Positions 34,252 through 45,027 of a DNA stretch of 64,000 nucleotides are shown one piece after another. The DNA is from Endothia cerciana (taxonomy: Eukaryota; Ascomycota; Sordariomycetes; Diaporthales; Cryphonectriaceae): NCBI GenBank assembly GCA_026119935.1, contig JALRMH010000005.1, positions 434,001 to 498,000 on the forward strand, in the 5' to 3' direction. Within the stretch, counting starts at the first letter, position 1; each line of letters opens with the position of its first letter. Below the pieces are notes generated by a model that worked only from the letters and a program-made list of their open reading frames with translations, did no database searches and was not told the DNA's origin. The translations under genes were made by a program, and so were the position numbers.

Positions 34252-34915
34252 CGCCTGCAACGTGTGCATGAGCGACGTCTGGGAAACTAGGCAGATGGAG
34301 CTCTGGGAGCACACATCGCCATGCCTGATGCGATACATGCAACAGCAAGCTCCTTGCAGCATGACATACTTCTTATTGGTCGGCCTGGTCAGCCGGTCCA
34401 ATATCTTGGGCCATTCACATCTTTTGAAATTACACGCATCTGCCCTCGCCGCATGTGAGCCGGCTTGGTTGGGATTTCAGCAAAGAATGAATGGATGAAC
34501 ACAGTTTTCACGGTGCCCTGTCTTGTGTATCATAGCAAAGCAAGTCTCGTTGCCCTCTATGGATGGATGATTGCTTGATTGAGCTAGGGTCTCGGAAACC
34601 ACGGCGACCATATTTTCGAGACCGATTACGACGAGGGACAGGTTTGCCGATTGATGACATGGGCAATGATGGATGAGCCTCCGTCTCTAGAATTGACAGA
34701 CCATTTGACCATCTTCTTGTTCATCCCTGGTCGGCCTGACCTGTATTTGTGTGATGTTGACATTGATGCTTTGTAGAGTACACTACTTGCCTATTCTATT
34801 GTAAGCTGTGTCCCCGCCATGAGAGGCATCCAAGCCCTGCTACCACCTCGCCCAGTCTGACTCCTTACCCTTTTAATTTTTTATTATTTTTTATTTTTTA
34901 TTTTTTTTTCGAGGC
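34252..34915. other. intergenic region with T-rich tract
   Basis: No gene is visible. A tract of nearly pure T (about 34875-34909) lies just past the stop codon of the minus-strand gene that ends at 34916, where on that strand it reads as an A-rich 3' end. Confidence 0.55.
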
Positions 34916-35920
34916 TTAAGGCCCACCGTACCCCATCCCATCAAAAAGCCTTACACAGAACACAGCAGCCAGCGCTGCCATGCTGCCTAACATGACCATC
35001 TGTGCACCCTCCCATGAGCTCCGTCGCACATCTGCCCACCTCCAGCCCTGCCTGCCCAAGCCTTTGTCCTTGATCCAGACCTCCTCCCTCTGCTTCTGCA
35101 TATGCAGCACGAAGTCCTTGACGAACCCAAAACAGAACAGTGCGACGATGCAGACAATGAAGCTCCATAGCAGCCCGTCTCCAACACGGCTGACGACAAA
35201 GTAGGGGAAGAGGGGCAGGCTGCCGCCGATGAGGTAGCCCAGCGCCACAGACATGCCAGACATGACCGGCTGGGGGGCGGCATCCTCTTCTTCCCCCTCC
35301 CCCTCCTGCGGCGCCAGCTTCCTCTCCAGTGCAGCTGCCACGTCGTGCCTGCCGTCCACATGCTGCCTGACCAGGTCAAGCAGCTCGGGGGGCAGGTCTA
35401 GGGGTGCAAGGTAGCTATCCACGGCCAGCCCGGCCTTCTCATCCACATGCCCCTCCTCCTCGTCCTCAGACCCGGAGTCGCCGTCGTCGGTGTCGGTGCT
35501 GGCACTGGCCTCCCCCTTGGCGCTGAGGTACCCGCCGATCCCCATGGATATGCTCCCAGCACAGATCTCGGCCATGCCGGCATAGATGACCGTCTCCGTC
35601 TGTCCAAGACTCGACAGGCCCGCCGTCAGGGCGAAGGGTACCGTGAGGCCGTCGGCGAAGCCGAGGGTGAAGTCCGCGAGGAAGCGCGAGAGGGAAGGCC
35701 GGCTCAGCCATGGCCGGGAGGGGGCGGCGTGGCGCTGGGCGGGCTTGAGAGGGCCCTGGCTGCCTGAGAGGGGGAGGTTGTCTGTCGAGTCAGACAGGGG
35801 GCTGGTGGAGGAGGAGGGCTCGAAGGTGTCGGCAGCGAGCGGCGAGTAGAGGGGCAGGGTCGAGGCGGCGGCGGACTTGGAGGGGCCATCGCGGGGGGCG
35901 CGTCTCAGTGAGTCGAACAT
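34916..35920 (-). CDS. Ccc1/VIT1-family membrane transporter
   Basis: An intronless 334-residue protein. The N-terminal 75 residues are Ser/Pro-rich and probably cytosolic. Then comes DFTLGFADGLTVPFALTAGL, the first transmembrane helix of the Ccc1/VIT1 family, with the conserved Asp and Gly residues, and a second helix (AGMAEICAGSISMGIGGYLS). After an acidic loop (DTDDGDSGSEDEEEG) and a helical metal-binding-type region, three more hydrophobic segments follow near the C-terminus. Family members move iron or manganese into the vacuole. Five helices and length fit. Metal specificity is not visible. Confidence 0.88.
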   Translation of the reverse strand: MFDSLRRAPRDGPSKSAAASTLPLYSPLAADTFEPSSSTSPLSDSTDNLPLSGSQGPLKPAQRHAAPSRPWLSRPSLSRFLADFTLGFADGLTVPFALTAGLSSLGQTETVIYAGMAEICAGSISMGIGGYLSAKGEASASTDTDDGDSGSEDEEEGHVDEKAGLAVDSYLAPLDLPPELLDLVRQHVDGRHDVAAALERKLAPQEGEGEEEDAAPQPVMSGMSVALGYLIGGSLPLFPYFVVSRVGDGLLWSFIVCIVALFCFGFVKDFVLHMQKQREEVWIKDKGLGRQGWRWADVRRSSWEGAQMVMLGSMAALAAVFCVRLFDGMGYGGP

Positions 35921-37279
35921 GGTGCCGGCCGGCCGGGGAGGGGGCGAGGGCGGTCGTCTCCTCTTGGCAGCGGCCTGGGAGAGAGGTTTGGGTCCTCGTC
36001 CGCGTGCTGGTCCGTCTGGAGCGGCTGGTCGTGAGGATGCTCACGGGATTCAAGCCGGCATCGTCCAGCAACATCGGTGGGCAGACTGCAGAGGAGGTGA
36101 GGAAGGAGGAAGCGGTCGTCCTTTATTGGGTTCCCCAGACCCTGGGTCATCCTACCCTCCTCAATGGCGGACGTTTCCTTCTGCCGCCTGCCCACCCTGC
36201 GGCCTGTCTCCCCCGTGCGTGGGTAGCTCCCCTATAGCCTGGTCCTGCCGGCAACCGGCATCTGGACGCCTCCCCGTGCAGGCCTCACCGGACGGTCAGC
36301 ATGCTCACGTCCGCGCAGGCCATTGGCCGTTGCCCATGATCAATGGCCATCCCAAAGAGGGAGGTCGCATCGGGGTGTTCAGGGTGTCTGGTCGAGATCT
36401 GCGGGGGGGCTTGCAGGCAGGACAGGGGATCAGGGGTCCTGGGGGTCCGCCCTAGCGCGGTGGAGGCGCTAGAGACAACTCCTGAAGGTCAGCACAAGGC
36501 CTTTCGTAGCAGCGGTGATTGGGCGGCTGGGGCCCCTGCCGGCCGGGCTGTTAGCGGTTCCGTATACAAGAGCAGGTCCCATTAAGAGCGATGGAGGCGA
36601 CCACGTGTGCATTTACTTGTAGTGCTGCAGCAGCTGGGCCAACTTCAAAACTCCATGCACACCCCACAACGACGAGATGAAGCATCAACCAATAGGACCT
36701 GGAGATGTGAAAAGCCTTTGCCACTAGGGGCAAGGCACAAAGACCGGAGCAAGGCTTTGGAGAACTTGCACTCGACCACCAGTATTCACATGGACAGGAG
36801 CACTAGTTAGGTGTGATTCTTCGAAGGCTGCGTCCTGCTACAGGAAGTCAACGGCAGACACCGCAGGCTGAACGAAACAAGAAAGAAGAAGAGAGGTCGA
36901 GAGCATGTCCTATCACTCATTCGTATCTTCAATATTGTGCTCTGGGGGTAGCTTCCTCCTCCTGTCCCAAGTTTCATCAAAGTGCCCCAACAATCATCAG
37001 AGGCTGGTCGCCACAGCAAATGTCTGACTACATGCGTGAGGTGGCGGCTGTTCTGTGCTCCTTGTCACTGGCGTCGCAGACTCCTCCAGGACCTCAGCTG
37101 AAGACGACTCTCCCCACATTACCCTTTCCATGTCCCGTCCCGCCGCAAGGGAATATCTACGAGGACCCTATGGTTGCGAGGGAGGGTTATGGTCATCCAT
37201 CCACGAGTAGCTCGAGCCGCGTTCCTTGTAGGGCTGACCTTCGGTGTTCTTTGGGGTAGATGAGGCATTCCAACCATGG
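35921..37279. other. 1.36-kb intergenic region
   Basis: It is GC-rich near 35921-36500 and contains long antisense-like open frames that continue from the transporter gene; these lack coding signs. A frame at 36813-37259 has no motif or start context that I would trust. I call no gene here. Confidence 0.45.
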
Positions 37280-38570
37280 CTATGACTTGACAGCGTAGAT
37301 CTTGTAAGATCCTGCATGAGAGTCAGCGCTGGTCCGAGATGATCACGCTGGAGACGAAAAGAAACAGACTGGCAACCTACCAGCCCAGTCATTCAGATCC
37401 TCGCCCTCCAGATCAGCCAGATCCTTCTCGTCGAAGGCGTACGGCTGATCAGTCGAGTTCCCTCCACCGCAACAAGGAGACGACGACACTGTTGCTGCCA
37501 TAGCGACCCCGTCTGTTTCCGTCTTCTTCGGATTGCAGCATGAGGGTGCCGGAGCAGTGGCAGGCTCAGCGTCACCATTGGGGCAGCATGATGAGACGGC
37601 CGGCCGCGCCGGTGCACTATCCATCCTCGGGTTGCAGCACAGGTTTCCGCCCTTTCCTCCGGCCGTCCTTGAGCCGTCCGGGTTGGTCTCGAGGTACACA
37701 TTCAGGTCCGCCCCGTCGTCCTTGATGGCCACGGTCTCTGCCGCAAAGCCGGCCTCCCTGAGGTACCGCTGGTACTGCCCGACCAGGCTCGCGCCCGACA
37801 CGCACCCGACGTACAGGGCCATGTTGGCGCGCAGCCTCTCCGGGAGGGGCTTCTTGGCCAGGATGTCGGAGATGGCGACGCGCCCGCCCGGCCGGAGCAG
37901 CCGGTGCACCTCCCTGAAGACGAGGTGCTTCTCCGCCTCCGGGACGAGGTTGATCACGCAGTTCGAGATGATGATGTCGGCGGTGTCGGAGGGGAGCGCG
38001 GACATGTCGGTGATCTGGGACTCGACGAAGTCGACGTTGGCTTTGTTATGCTTGGCCTTGATCTCGTTGGCTCGTCTGAGCATGTCCTGGTCCCGGTCAG
38101 TCGTGTTTCGTGCGTGCGTGTGTGTGTCCGTCCTCCGCTGAGGTAGCCGAGCTCACCTTATTCATGTCAACACCGATGACCTTGCCAGTCGGCCCGACCT
38201 TGTCGGCAGCTAGGAACGCATCGAAACCAGCGCCACTTCCCAAGTCAATGACCGTCTCACCCTATATCACTTAATCAGCTTTTGCGCGTTCTCTCACATG
38301 TAGACCGGGAGTTGGGATCTTGTCCCCCCGGGGAGGTTGGAGGATGGTCAGTGCCCGCCTCTTCCTTGAACAACATACCTCGCGAATACTAGCCATTGCC
38401 AACGGGTTTCCGCAGCTCAGACCCAGGTTGGACTCCTCTGGGGCTCTTTCAAGGTCCTGGTCCGTATACCCGAAAGCTTTGGCGACAGCATGGCCGTACT
38501 CGACAGCCGTGCCCCTCGAGGCAGCACTATAACGCTCGGTGACCTGGTTGTAGATCTGTTGAGCCTCCAT
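37280..38570 (-). CDS. arsenite S-adenosylmethionine methyltransferase with four Cys-Cys pairs
   Basis: Exons 38570-38379, 38261-38157, 38086-37381 and 37311-37280 give 344 residues. The SAM-binding motif VIDLGSGAGFDAF is encoded by exon 2. Three cysteines match the conserved arsenic-binding set of ArsM/AS3MT enzymes: Cys53 in LSCGNP, Cys142 in ISNCVINL and Cys194 in YVGCVSGA. They transfer methyl groups from SAM to arsenite, a detoxification step. The C-terminal part carries four separate CC pairs (NLCCNP, SSCCPN, PSCCNP, SPCCGG), as in several fungal and algal ArsM proteins, likely extra metalloid ligands. The last exon is only 32 bases and ends SYKIYAVKS. The gene is divergent from a bZIP-like regulator. 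Confidence 0.92.
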
Positions 38571-38904
38571 CGTGATTCGTGCCGAATTATGGGACAAGTA
38601 AATACGCCACCAGATTTCCGTCGACGAGTATGTTGGTATTTTCTCCTCGAGGCCATCGTGCTCGAGGTCCCAAGGGTCATTTTATATCGGAGGCAATACA
38701 CATCACCAGGAGACGCTATTCTCTTTCGGGAGAAGTATCGATATGTCACCAGCCGCAGCTAAACTCGAAACGGCAGGAACCTGGTATGTCACCGGCAGGC
38801 TTCCCTTTTCGCCACAAGCTCAGTCGACGACATCTACCCATCCATCTCCTGCTTTCCCTCACACCCAGCACTAGCAGCTCACTCAGGTCACCAGGAAACT
38901 CAAG
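38571..38904. promoter_or_regulatory. divergent promoter, arsenite methyltransferase / bZIP-like gene
   Basis: These 334 bases separate two start codons facing away from each other. A compact shared promoter is likely, and regulation of the methyltransferase by the neighbour would fit; no binding site could be identified by eye. Confidence 0.5.
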
Positions 38905-39594
38905 ATGAGGCAAGTACCAGATCAGTCGACGCTCATGGATAAGTGGTCTACCAAGCCAGCAGATCACAACGTCATCCGTGTGCGCAACAACCAGCGCCGG
39001 CACCGGGCCCGGGTCAAGTCTCGGCTCGAGATCCTGGAGAAGCGGCTGGAGGAGGCCGACATGAACTTGAAGACCGCCCTGTCGACCATTGGGGTCCTGA
39101 CGGCCGAGCTGGAGGCTCTGCGCAGCCACGAAACCACACCGCCACGCCAGTTGGATCTGCAATCCCCTCTGTCCTGCGCACAGCCGCCTGTTCCCGAGCC
39201 TGCACCACCGTCCTCTGACACCCGCTGTCGAGATGAGCGTCACACAGCCCCAAGTCTCTCCAGGCCGTCACCCCTGCAGCATCCTCCAGCTCCAGCTGGC
39301 TCGGGTTCTGCCGGCCAGGCCACCGGAGTTGCCGCATCAACACCGGACGATGTCGGTGACGGTACAGACTGCAACTGCCAGGGCCTGCCGCCCTCAGCAC
39401 CTGGCGAATCTACTATAGCCTGCAGTTCGGCCTTCCAGATAGTCGAGCAGCAGAATCTCAGGGGCGTTGAGGTAGCCACGATCAGGGCATGGCTCGGCTC
39501 GGGGTTTCGGAAAGCCCTGAGGCCTGGTGAGGCGTGCCGGGTTGAGACCAACAGACTCTTTGAGCTCCTCGACCACATCACATCCTCATCGTGA
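38905..39594 (+). CDS. bZIP-like transcription factor, possible arsenic-response regulator
   Basis: A 229-residue intronless frame. Near the N-terminus is a basic region, VRNNQRRHRARVKSRLEILE, followed directly by a short coiled coil (KRLEEADMNLKTALSTIGVL then TAELEALR), the arrangement of fungal bZIP factors. The middle is Pro/Ser-rich and disordered. The C-terminal domain has several cysteines (DCNCQGLP, IACSSAF) and ends with CRVETNRLFELLDHI, a pattern I associate with fungal bZIP proteins. The divergent arsenite methyltransferase gene suggests that it controls arsenic or thiol stress genes, perhaps sensing metalloid through its cysteines. That role is inferred from position only. Confidence 0.72.
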   Translation: MRQVPDQSTLMDKWSTKPADHNVIRVRNNQRRHRARVKSRLEILEKRLEEADMNLKTALSTIGVLTAELEALRSHETTPPRQLDLQSPLSCAQPPVPEPAPPSSDTRCRDERHTAPSLSRPSPLQHPPAPAGSGSAGQATGVAASTPDDVGDGTDCNCQGLPPSAPGESTIACSSAFQIVEQQNLRGVEVATIRAWLGSGFRKALRPGEACRVETNRLFELLDHITSSS

Positions 39595-40233
39595 TCGGCT
39601 ATTTACCCGTTCGAAGCTTCAAGATATAAGCGGGGTCAACACAGTCAGAGCCTCCTTCACGCCACGGCACTTTTCCAGAACATGGTTTCCAACAAGCGTA
39701 TCGAGAAGCATGTTGCACGAATCTTCACAGTTCCTACAACGCTACTACGCGCCTCAGATCTCAGAAAGCGGCTGCTAGGAGAGATTTGAAGCTATGAATG
39801 CCGGCTAATTTCACCCGCGCACCACATACGCTTCGTCGACGGGTCCCTGGCACCGAAACCGGATTATCGTATCAGGTGATAGCGGCCCCCTTCAATGCCA
39901 CAACCACTGATTAGGGCAGCACCGTTGTATCATTCTTGTCCGGGGGAAGCCGGTAAGGCGTGCCCTGAGTGGTGGCACAACAGTATGTTGTGCGAGGACA
40001 AATTGTCGACGAAGGTTGCGCGGGCCTTGTCACCGCTCCCGATGCCAAAGACCATTTCGAGGGCAGGTCCATATTTGGTCAGCAGGCTGGGTCCCCTGGG
40101 TACAAGAGACGTTGAGGCACATTAGCCCATTTCACCAGAGGAGGCCTCCATCACTACCGCCTCTTTGGGTTTGCGACAAACTGAAAGTCCGCTCTGATGT
40201 GTCGAAAGCAAGCACCCTTTAGTTCATGGCCCT
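39595..40233. other. convergent intergenic region
   Basis: Between the bZIP-like gene and the RecQ helicase gene. I see no coding sequence or repeat. Confidence 0.5.
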
Positions 40234-43024
40234 TCAGCGAGAGTTTGCGCCCCTGCCACGCCGAGAATCTCCGCGAGCACTAGAGTTCCTACCATACGAT
40301 CCGCGACTCGAGGAGGCTTGTTTGTCTGAGATTATCGTCTGGGTTTTCTCGTCGTTCGGTGCCAGTCTAGCAGCTTCGCAGGCTGAACTAAACTCCCTCA
40401 AGAGCTCCTGTGGAAGTCGTCAGCGCTGTTTGGGCCATTGTCTTTGCAGGGAATGGGCACGAATGCTTACATCAAAATCCTGATCCACCATCGATTCCCA
40501 AGCCTGCGTCTGGTTCATCTTCAACTCCCTCACACGAGGACTCATAATGCCGAACGCGACACGAGCGAGGAACCGCGGGTCATTCCGCACGGGACAATCG
40601 GCCAACACCTGCGCAAGACGTTCTCGATCCAGCGGCCGTTGTTCCTTCGGTGGAAGCTCGACCACCTTACTGGTCGTGCAGAACGTGCAGTGCCCGCACC
40701 GCTCTTTTCCCTCGGGTAGATCCATGCCGAAGTGCTGGGCCAGTGCCCGAGAGAAGCAATTTTCGCCAGTGATAAGATCCACGACCTCTCGAGTTCGGTG
40801 GAGTGCGTCCTTCTCCTTTTGCTCTAGGTCCACGTACATCTTCTTGGCGAGGTCGTCGAGCTCCTTATCGGTCTTGGGCAACTCCTGAAGGACGCGGAAC
40901 TTCGGCGTAACGCCTTTGGCTGTGAGCCGGATAGCACCGTCCCGGTCTAGATGGTCTAGGATCTGGATGATATTCGCTCGGAGGTAGCCAGTCTCACGCA
41001 CGATCTTGTTGACATCGACATTTGTGTACTTTGTCTTCTTTTCGGCATACTTCAGGATCGCTCCTGCTTCCGGTCGATCACTGTTTCTCATGTTGGTCAT
41101 GGCTTCATGGTAGAGTCCTGGCATCGTGATCTCGTATGAGTACAGGTTGTACTCGGGAGTGATGGCTCTGATAAGATTGAAATGAAGCTCAAGAGTGGCA
41201 TATATTACGCTCAGCGGACTTTGCCGGATGTCGAATTCTTTCATCTGCTCGTTGGTATTTTTCTTGAAAGTATCGCCAACCCTGAGGTTGGCGACCTCAT
41301 CGTTGAAAATGTCCTTGATGAGTCTCCGGAAGGGCTCGTAAGATGGTAGATCACCCCTGGCGAAATTTTCACGGATCCAGAAGTCCGAGTTGCAGAGGTA
41401 GAGCATACAATCGCTCTGTCCCCCGTCCCGGCCAGCGCGGCCGACTTGCTGGCTATACTCCTCGATCGTGGACGGCAGCGTGTAGTGAATGATGTTTCGG
41501 ATGTCGGGTTTGTCCACGCCCATGCCAAAAGCGATTGTTGCAACGACGATCTGGACTCGATTTGCCATGAAATTGTCCTGGACTCTTGTCTTGTCTTCGA
41601 CTTTCATTCCAGCATGGAACGCTGCAGCGTTGAAGTCCTTCGCTTGCAGTTTTGCGGCAAGACCCTCGGCTTCCTACATCTCGTGTTGGTCAATGCCCGC
41701 CGTATCAGACTCAGCACGGTCGCATACATACTTTCTGAAGTGTAACATATACTAGGGTCGGACCTTCATGCATCTTCAAGAAAGCACAAATCTTTGAGAA
41801 CTTCTCGGATGGGATGTTTACGGACTCCACGTAGAGATTTAGACTGAGCGACTGTCAGCTTCGGAAGTAAATGGCACACCCGTGGAGGACAGACACACTT
41901 AGGCCTATACGGTGTCGTCCGGAACACGCCAGCTTCGTCAATGTTGAACGCCTTGCAGACATCCTCAGCGACTCTTGCAGTTGCGGTAGCGGTCAGACAT
42001 ATGACGCGCTCAGCCTTGATTTCGTCGACGAAGCGGGCCACTGTGTAGCAGAGACGGTCAGCCTTGACACCAGAAAGAAGGAAGCGTTGGAAGTATACCC
42101 TTGAGATATTCTGGCCGAAATGAGTGGCCCCACTGTCACCAAATCAGTGTTGTGATCTTTTGCCCCCGCGGAGCGTCGGCGGAGGTAAATACCTCTGAGA
42201 TGCAGTGAGCCTCATCCACGGCAACAAGGCGGACGCCTCCAGCTACGAATTTCATGCTCTCGACGAAACGCTCGTTATTGAGTCTCTCGGGGGAGCAGTA
42301 TATTATCTGCAATTCGCCTCGGGCCAGCTTCTGATTGATCTCCTGCAGCTGCTCCCATGTCTTGGTCGAGTCGATACACTCGGCTGCGATGCCACGCCTC
42401 TTCAAGACATCGACCTGGTCTTTCATCAGAGCAATAAGAGGCGAGATGACGATCGTGATCCCAGACTGCCCAGGCTCCCTGAGCCCTCGAGCTTTGTCAA
42501 GTTCGCTGAAGGCAATGCCCGGTATCTGCAGCGCGGCGTCAGCGACCAGAGCTTAATTTGCCTGGGCAGGTCACAGGCCAAGTGTTACTTGCCTGGTAGC
42601 AGAGAGACTTTCCAGCTCCGGTTGGGAAGATCACAAGAGCACTCCTGCCTGCGAGAACGCGCCTGATGGCACCTTCTTGCTCGTGACGGAAAGCTTTGTA
42701 TCCGAACTTCTCCTCGAGGAGGCGACGCGCAAGAGCGACATTCTCCTGGTCCTGTGCTGCATCTTCATCAGACGCTAGCGCTTGCTCGGTCTTGAGCCGC
42801 TTCTCCCGATGCTGGTCGTGGTGCACCTGTTCCTGACTGCCTTGCAGAATGTCGTCGACGTCAACATCATCGAAGACATCATCACCAGATAGCTCACCCC
42901 CAGTAGGCTTAGCCTCTTCCGATTGCTTTCGTCTTTTGGTCTGTACGGGGGCCCGGCTTCTCTGTAGTAGCTCTACCACGTCGACGTTGTCAAAGACGTC
43001 ATCATCATCGAAGTCTTCCGTCAT
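40234..43024 (-). CDS. RecQ-family ATP-dependent DNA helicase
   Basis: Seven exons (43024-42593, 42525-42193, 42132-42099, 42040-41899, 41843-41732, 41673-40471, 40407-40234) give 809 residues. After an acidic N-terminus come the helicase motifs: Walker A PTGAGKS (134-140), DEAH box (248-251) in VDEAHCISE, the splice-restored RPNLNLY, ATIAFGMGVDKP and QVGRAGRDG. The RQC zinc cluster is visible as CGHCTFC. The C-terminus is Arg/Gly/Ser-rich. RecQ enzymes unwind DNA with 3'-5' polarity in recombination and repair. Intron 1 (42592-42526) appears to use a GC donor (CAG|GCAAGT). Exon 3 is only 34 bases. Confidence 0.92.
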
Positions 43025-43485
43025 CTTGATGGTGGAGTATCAGGATGCGGACGCGTACAGTGGTCAATTCGAGTGGGTGATGGAAGACGCGTAGTTGCAC
43101 GAGCTCATGTGATCGGCTACCTAAACGAGACTAGTGCTGTACAGTACATACACAGCCCAGACCCCTGAACGATAAGCTTCCCAGGGAGATTGCCTGCAAG
43201 ACCCAGTAGTAAGTGCCAGGGTCCGTAGCCCCTAGGAAACCACTGAAACCTTGAGTTCCGGGCTGCGCGACCTTCTTCTGACTGAGCCAAGATTTGCCAA
43301 CACGGATCCAACCCACGATTTCCTGTCGACTTTTACAGATCTGGTAGACAGAGTACGGGACAATTGAGCTGGCGCGCCCGACCACTGTGAGAATGGCTCG
43401 TTCAGGCACCCGTTCCAGCCCAGTCGGTGCTCTGTTTGTTGGGAAGACGGCGATGCAAAGCGCGGCAAACGGTCATCCAAGGTCT
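43025..43485. other. short intergenic region
   Basis: Lies between the RecQ start and the 3' end of the hydrolase gene, both on the minus strand. It should contain the RecQ promoter. Nothing else was recognised. Confidence 0.5.
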
Positions 43486-44440
43486 CTATCCTTCGCTCCA
43501 GTCCGTCTTCTCCTGGATGAAGTGCACGAGATCTCGCAGCATTTCCGCCGAGTACCAATGGCCCAAGCCATCGTACTCCTTCCAGCAGACCTCAGCCGCC
43601 ATACCGCTCAGGCACTGTGACATGCGATGACCAAGGACGACGCCAACCCGATCATCCTCGACTCCATGGCTGAGGATCACAGGCGTCTGCTCGAGAGGCA
43701 CTCCCGCGCAACAAGAAGCACTGTTCGGGATGTCCAGCTCATATCTCAGCCAGCCGATCGCCTTCGCCGCCGGCGATGAGTCCTGTTAGTCACCGTCTTC
43801 ATCATGCCTCGCAAACGGGTCAAGTCCTCCCTCATTGCCATCCGTCTAGGCTTCGCTCCCTGACATCAGCTCCATCAACCTTTCCGCGAATGGCAGCCAG
43901 CCACACAATCCCACTGCCGCCGCCAGCGGTTCGCCGTCCCACAGCAGAAGCGCGATCATCGACGCAGCGCAGCCCTGACTAAGTCCGCCTAGGACGACAT
44001 GCTTCGAGCCTCCCGGGACGAGCGCGACTTCGGCACGAAGGAGCTTGTGCAGAGATTCCGTGGTCTGTCGCAGCCCGTCGATCTGCAGTTCCTCCCTGTC
44101 TGTGGCCGGTGGCTCAAGTTTCCAGTTGTCCAACCACTGGTGCGTGAGAGCCCGGCCGTACACCGTTGCCCGTCTTCCCGGTGCGGTCGGGAAAACGAAG
44201 CGCGCATGTGAGAAGGTCGTCCTGAGGGTCGTGGATGTCTGGGACGACAGGCTGGTAGGAGAAGACTTCTGAGCACTCGCTGATGCAAAGGGTTGGGGTT
44301 CCAGGATGTTCGTATCGAGCAGCGCAGGGCCAAATTTCTCCTCCCCACGAGCCACGTCCATGGAGAAGGATGAAGGTCTGCATATGCGGGAGCTGCAGGG
44401 GCTCAATCACCACCGGGTCCGGGAGGCCCATCTTGTGCAA
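43486..44440 (-). pseudogene. phospholipase/carboxylesterase-type serine hydrolase, reading frame apparently broken
   Basis: The start MHKMGLPDPVVIEP leads to MQTFILLHGRGS, the first strand and oxyanion turn of acyl-protein-thioesterase-like hydrolases. At about 44345-44350 (a GGGG run) the frame must shift by one base to continue as EEKFGPALLDTN. The following block has GGLSQGCAAS with the nucleophile Ser, and GWLPF. The 3' block, from a TAACAG acceptor (about 43782), has HGVEDDRVG and GLGHWYSAEM with the catalytic Asp and His, ending at 43486. No GT donor joins the two blocks in phase. So all three catalytic residues exist, but two joins fail. Either this is a recent pseudogene, or the sequence has small errors. 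Confidence 0.6.
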
Positions 44441-45027
44441 CCTCGACGATGATCAGAAACACTAGTCTGAAGACCATGCTAAATGAATTGTATGCCGAAT
44501 CCACCCCGCGCTCATGCCATCACAGCTAGAAATGGATCCGGTATATATGCTTCGTGGGGGCACGACCACTTTGCCTTGTTCTCGGTCTGGTTTTGGGAAG
44601 ATTTAGAACGCCAAAGCGAGTCATCCATGATACAGCATATAAGATTTGGCCTCATGCCAAGGTCATCTATCCCGACCCAGACAAATTCTTTTCATAGAGC
44701 CCCTTCGTACGCCAGTCACACATCGGGATGTTACTTAGCCGTGCCTCAGCAGTCAGGGGTTCACTGCTTACGTGGGGCCACTCGCAGGCAGATGCTACTG
44801 CTGTCGTAAATTCCTGGTCTGATTTCAACGAGATTAACGTCAGCATGGCGGGATGGTTCGGAACGGCTCGGCCTCGCATAGCTTTCGGCTCCCCGGCGGT
44901 TTTATACAGAGAGAGAGAGAGAGTCAACTGCATGGAAACTCTCGAAAACAAAGCCAATTCCATGCCACAGTGTTAACACAGAGGTTTCCGAGATCCAGCT
45001 TGAAAAATTGAAGACGCGAACTCGTAA
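44441..45027. other. divergent intergenic region
   Basis: Between the hydrolase and the small membrane protein gene. It contains a GA microsatellite and no visible gene. Confidence 0.5.
44908..44923. repeat. GA dinucleotide microsatellite
   Basis: About eight AG units in a row, roughly 100 bases upstream of the start codon of the DUF1772-like gene. Confidence 0.85.

Noticed and set aside
35877..36455. 192-codon plus-strand frame upstream of the Ccc1-like gene
   Set aside because: Gly/Arg/Pro-rich low-complexity translation of GC-rich DNA, partly antisense to the gene start.
38905..39594. bZIP-like gene as regulator of the meroterpenoid cluster
   Set aside because: It lies more than 20 kb away, with many unrelated genes between, and is paired with the arsenic gene.
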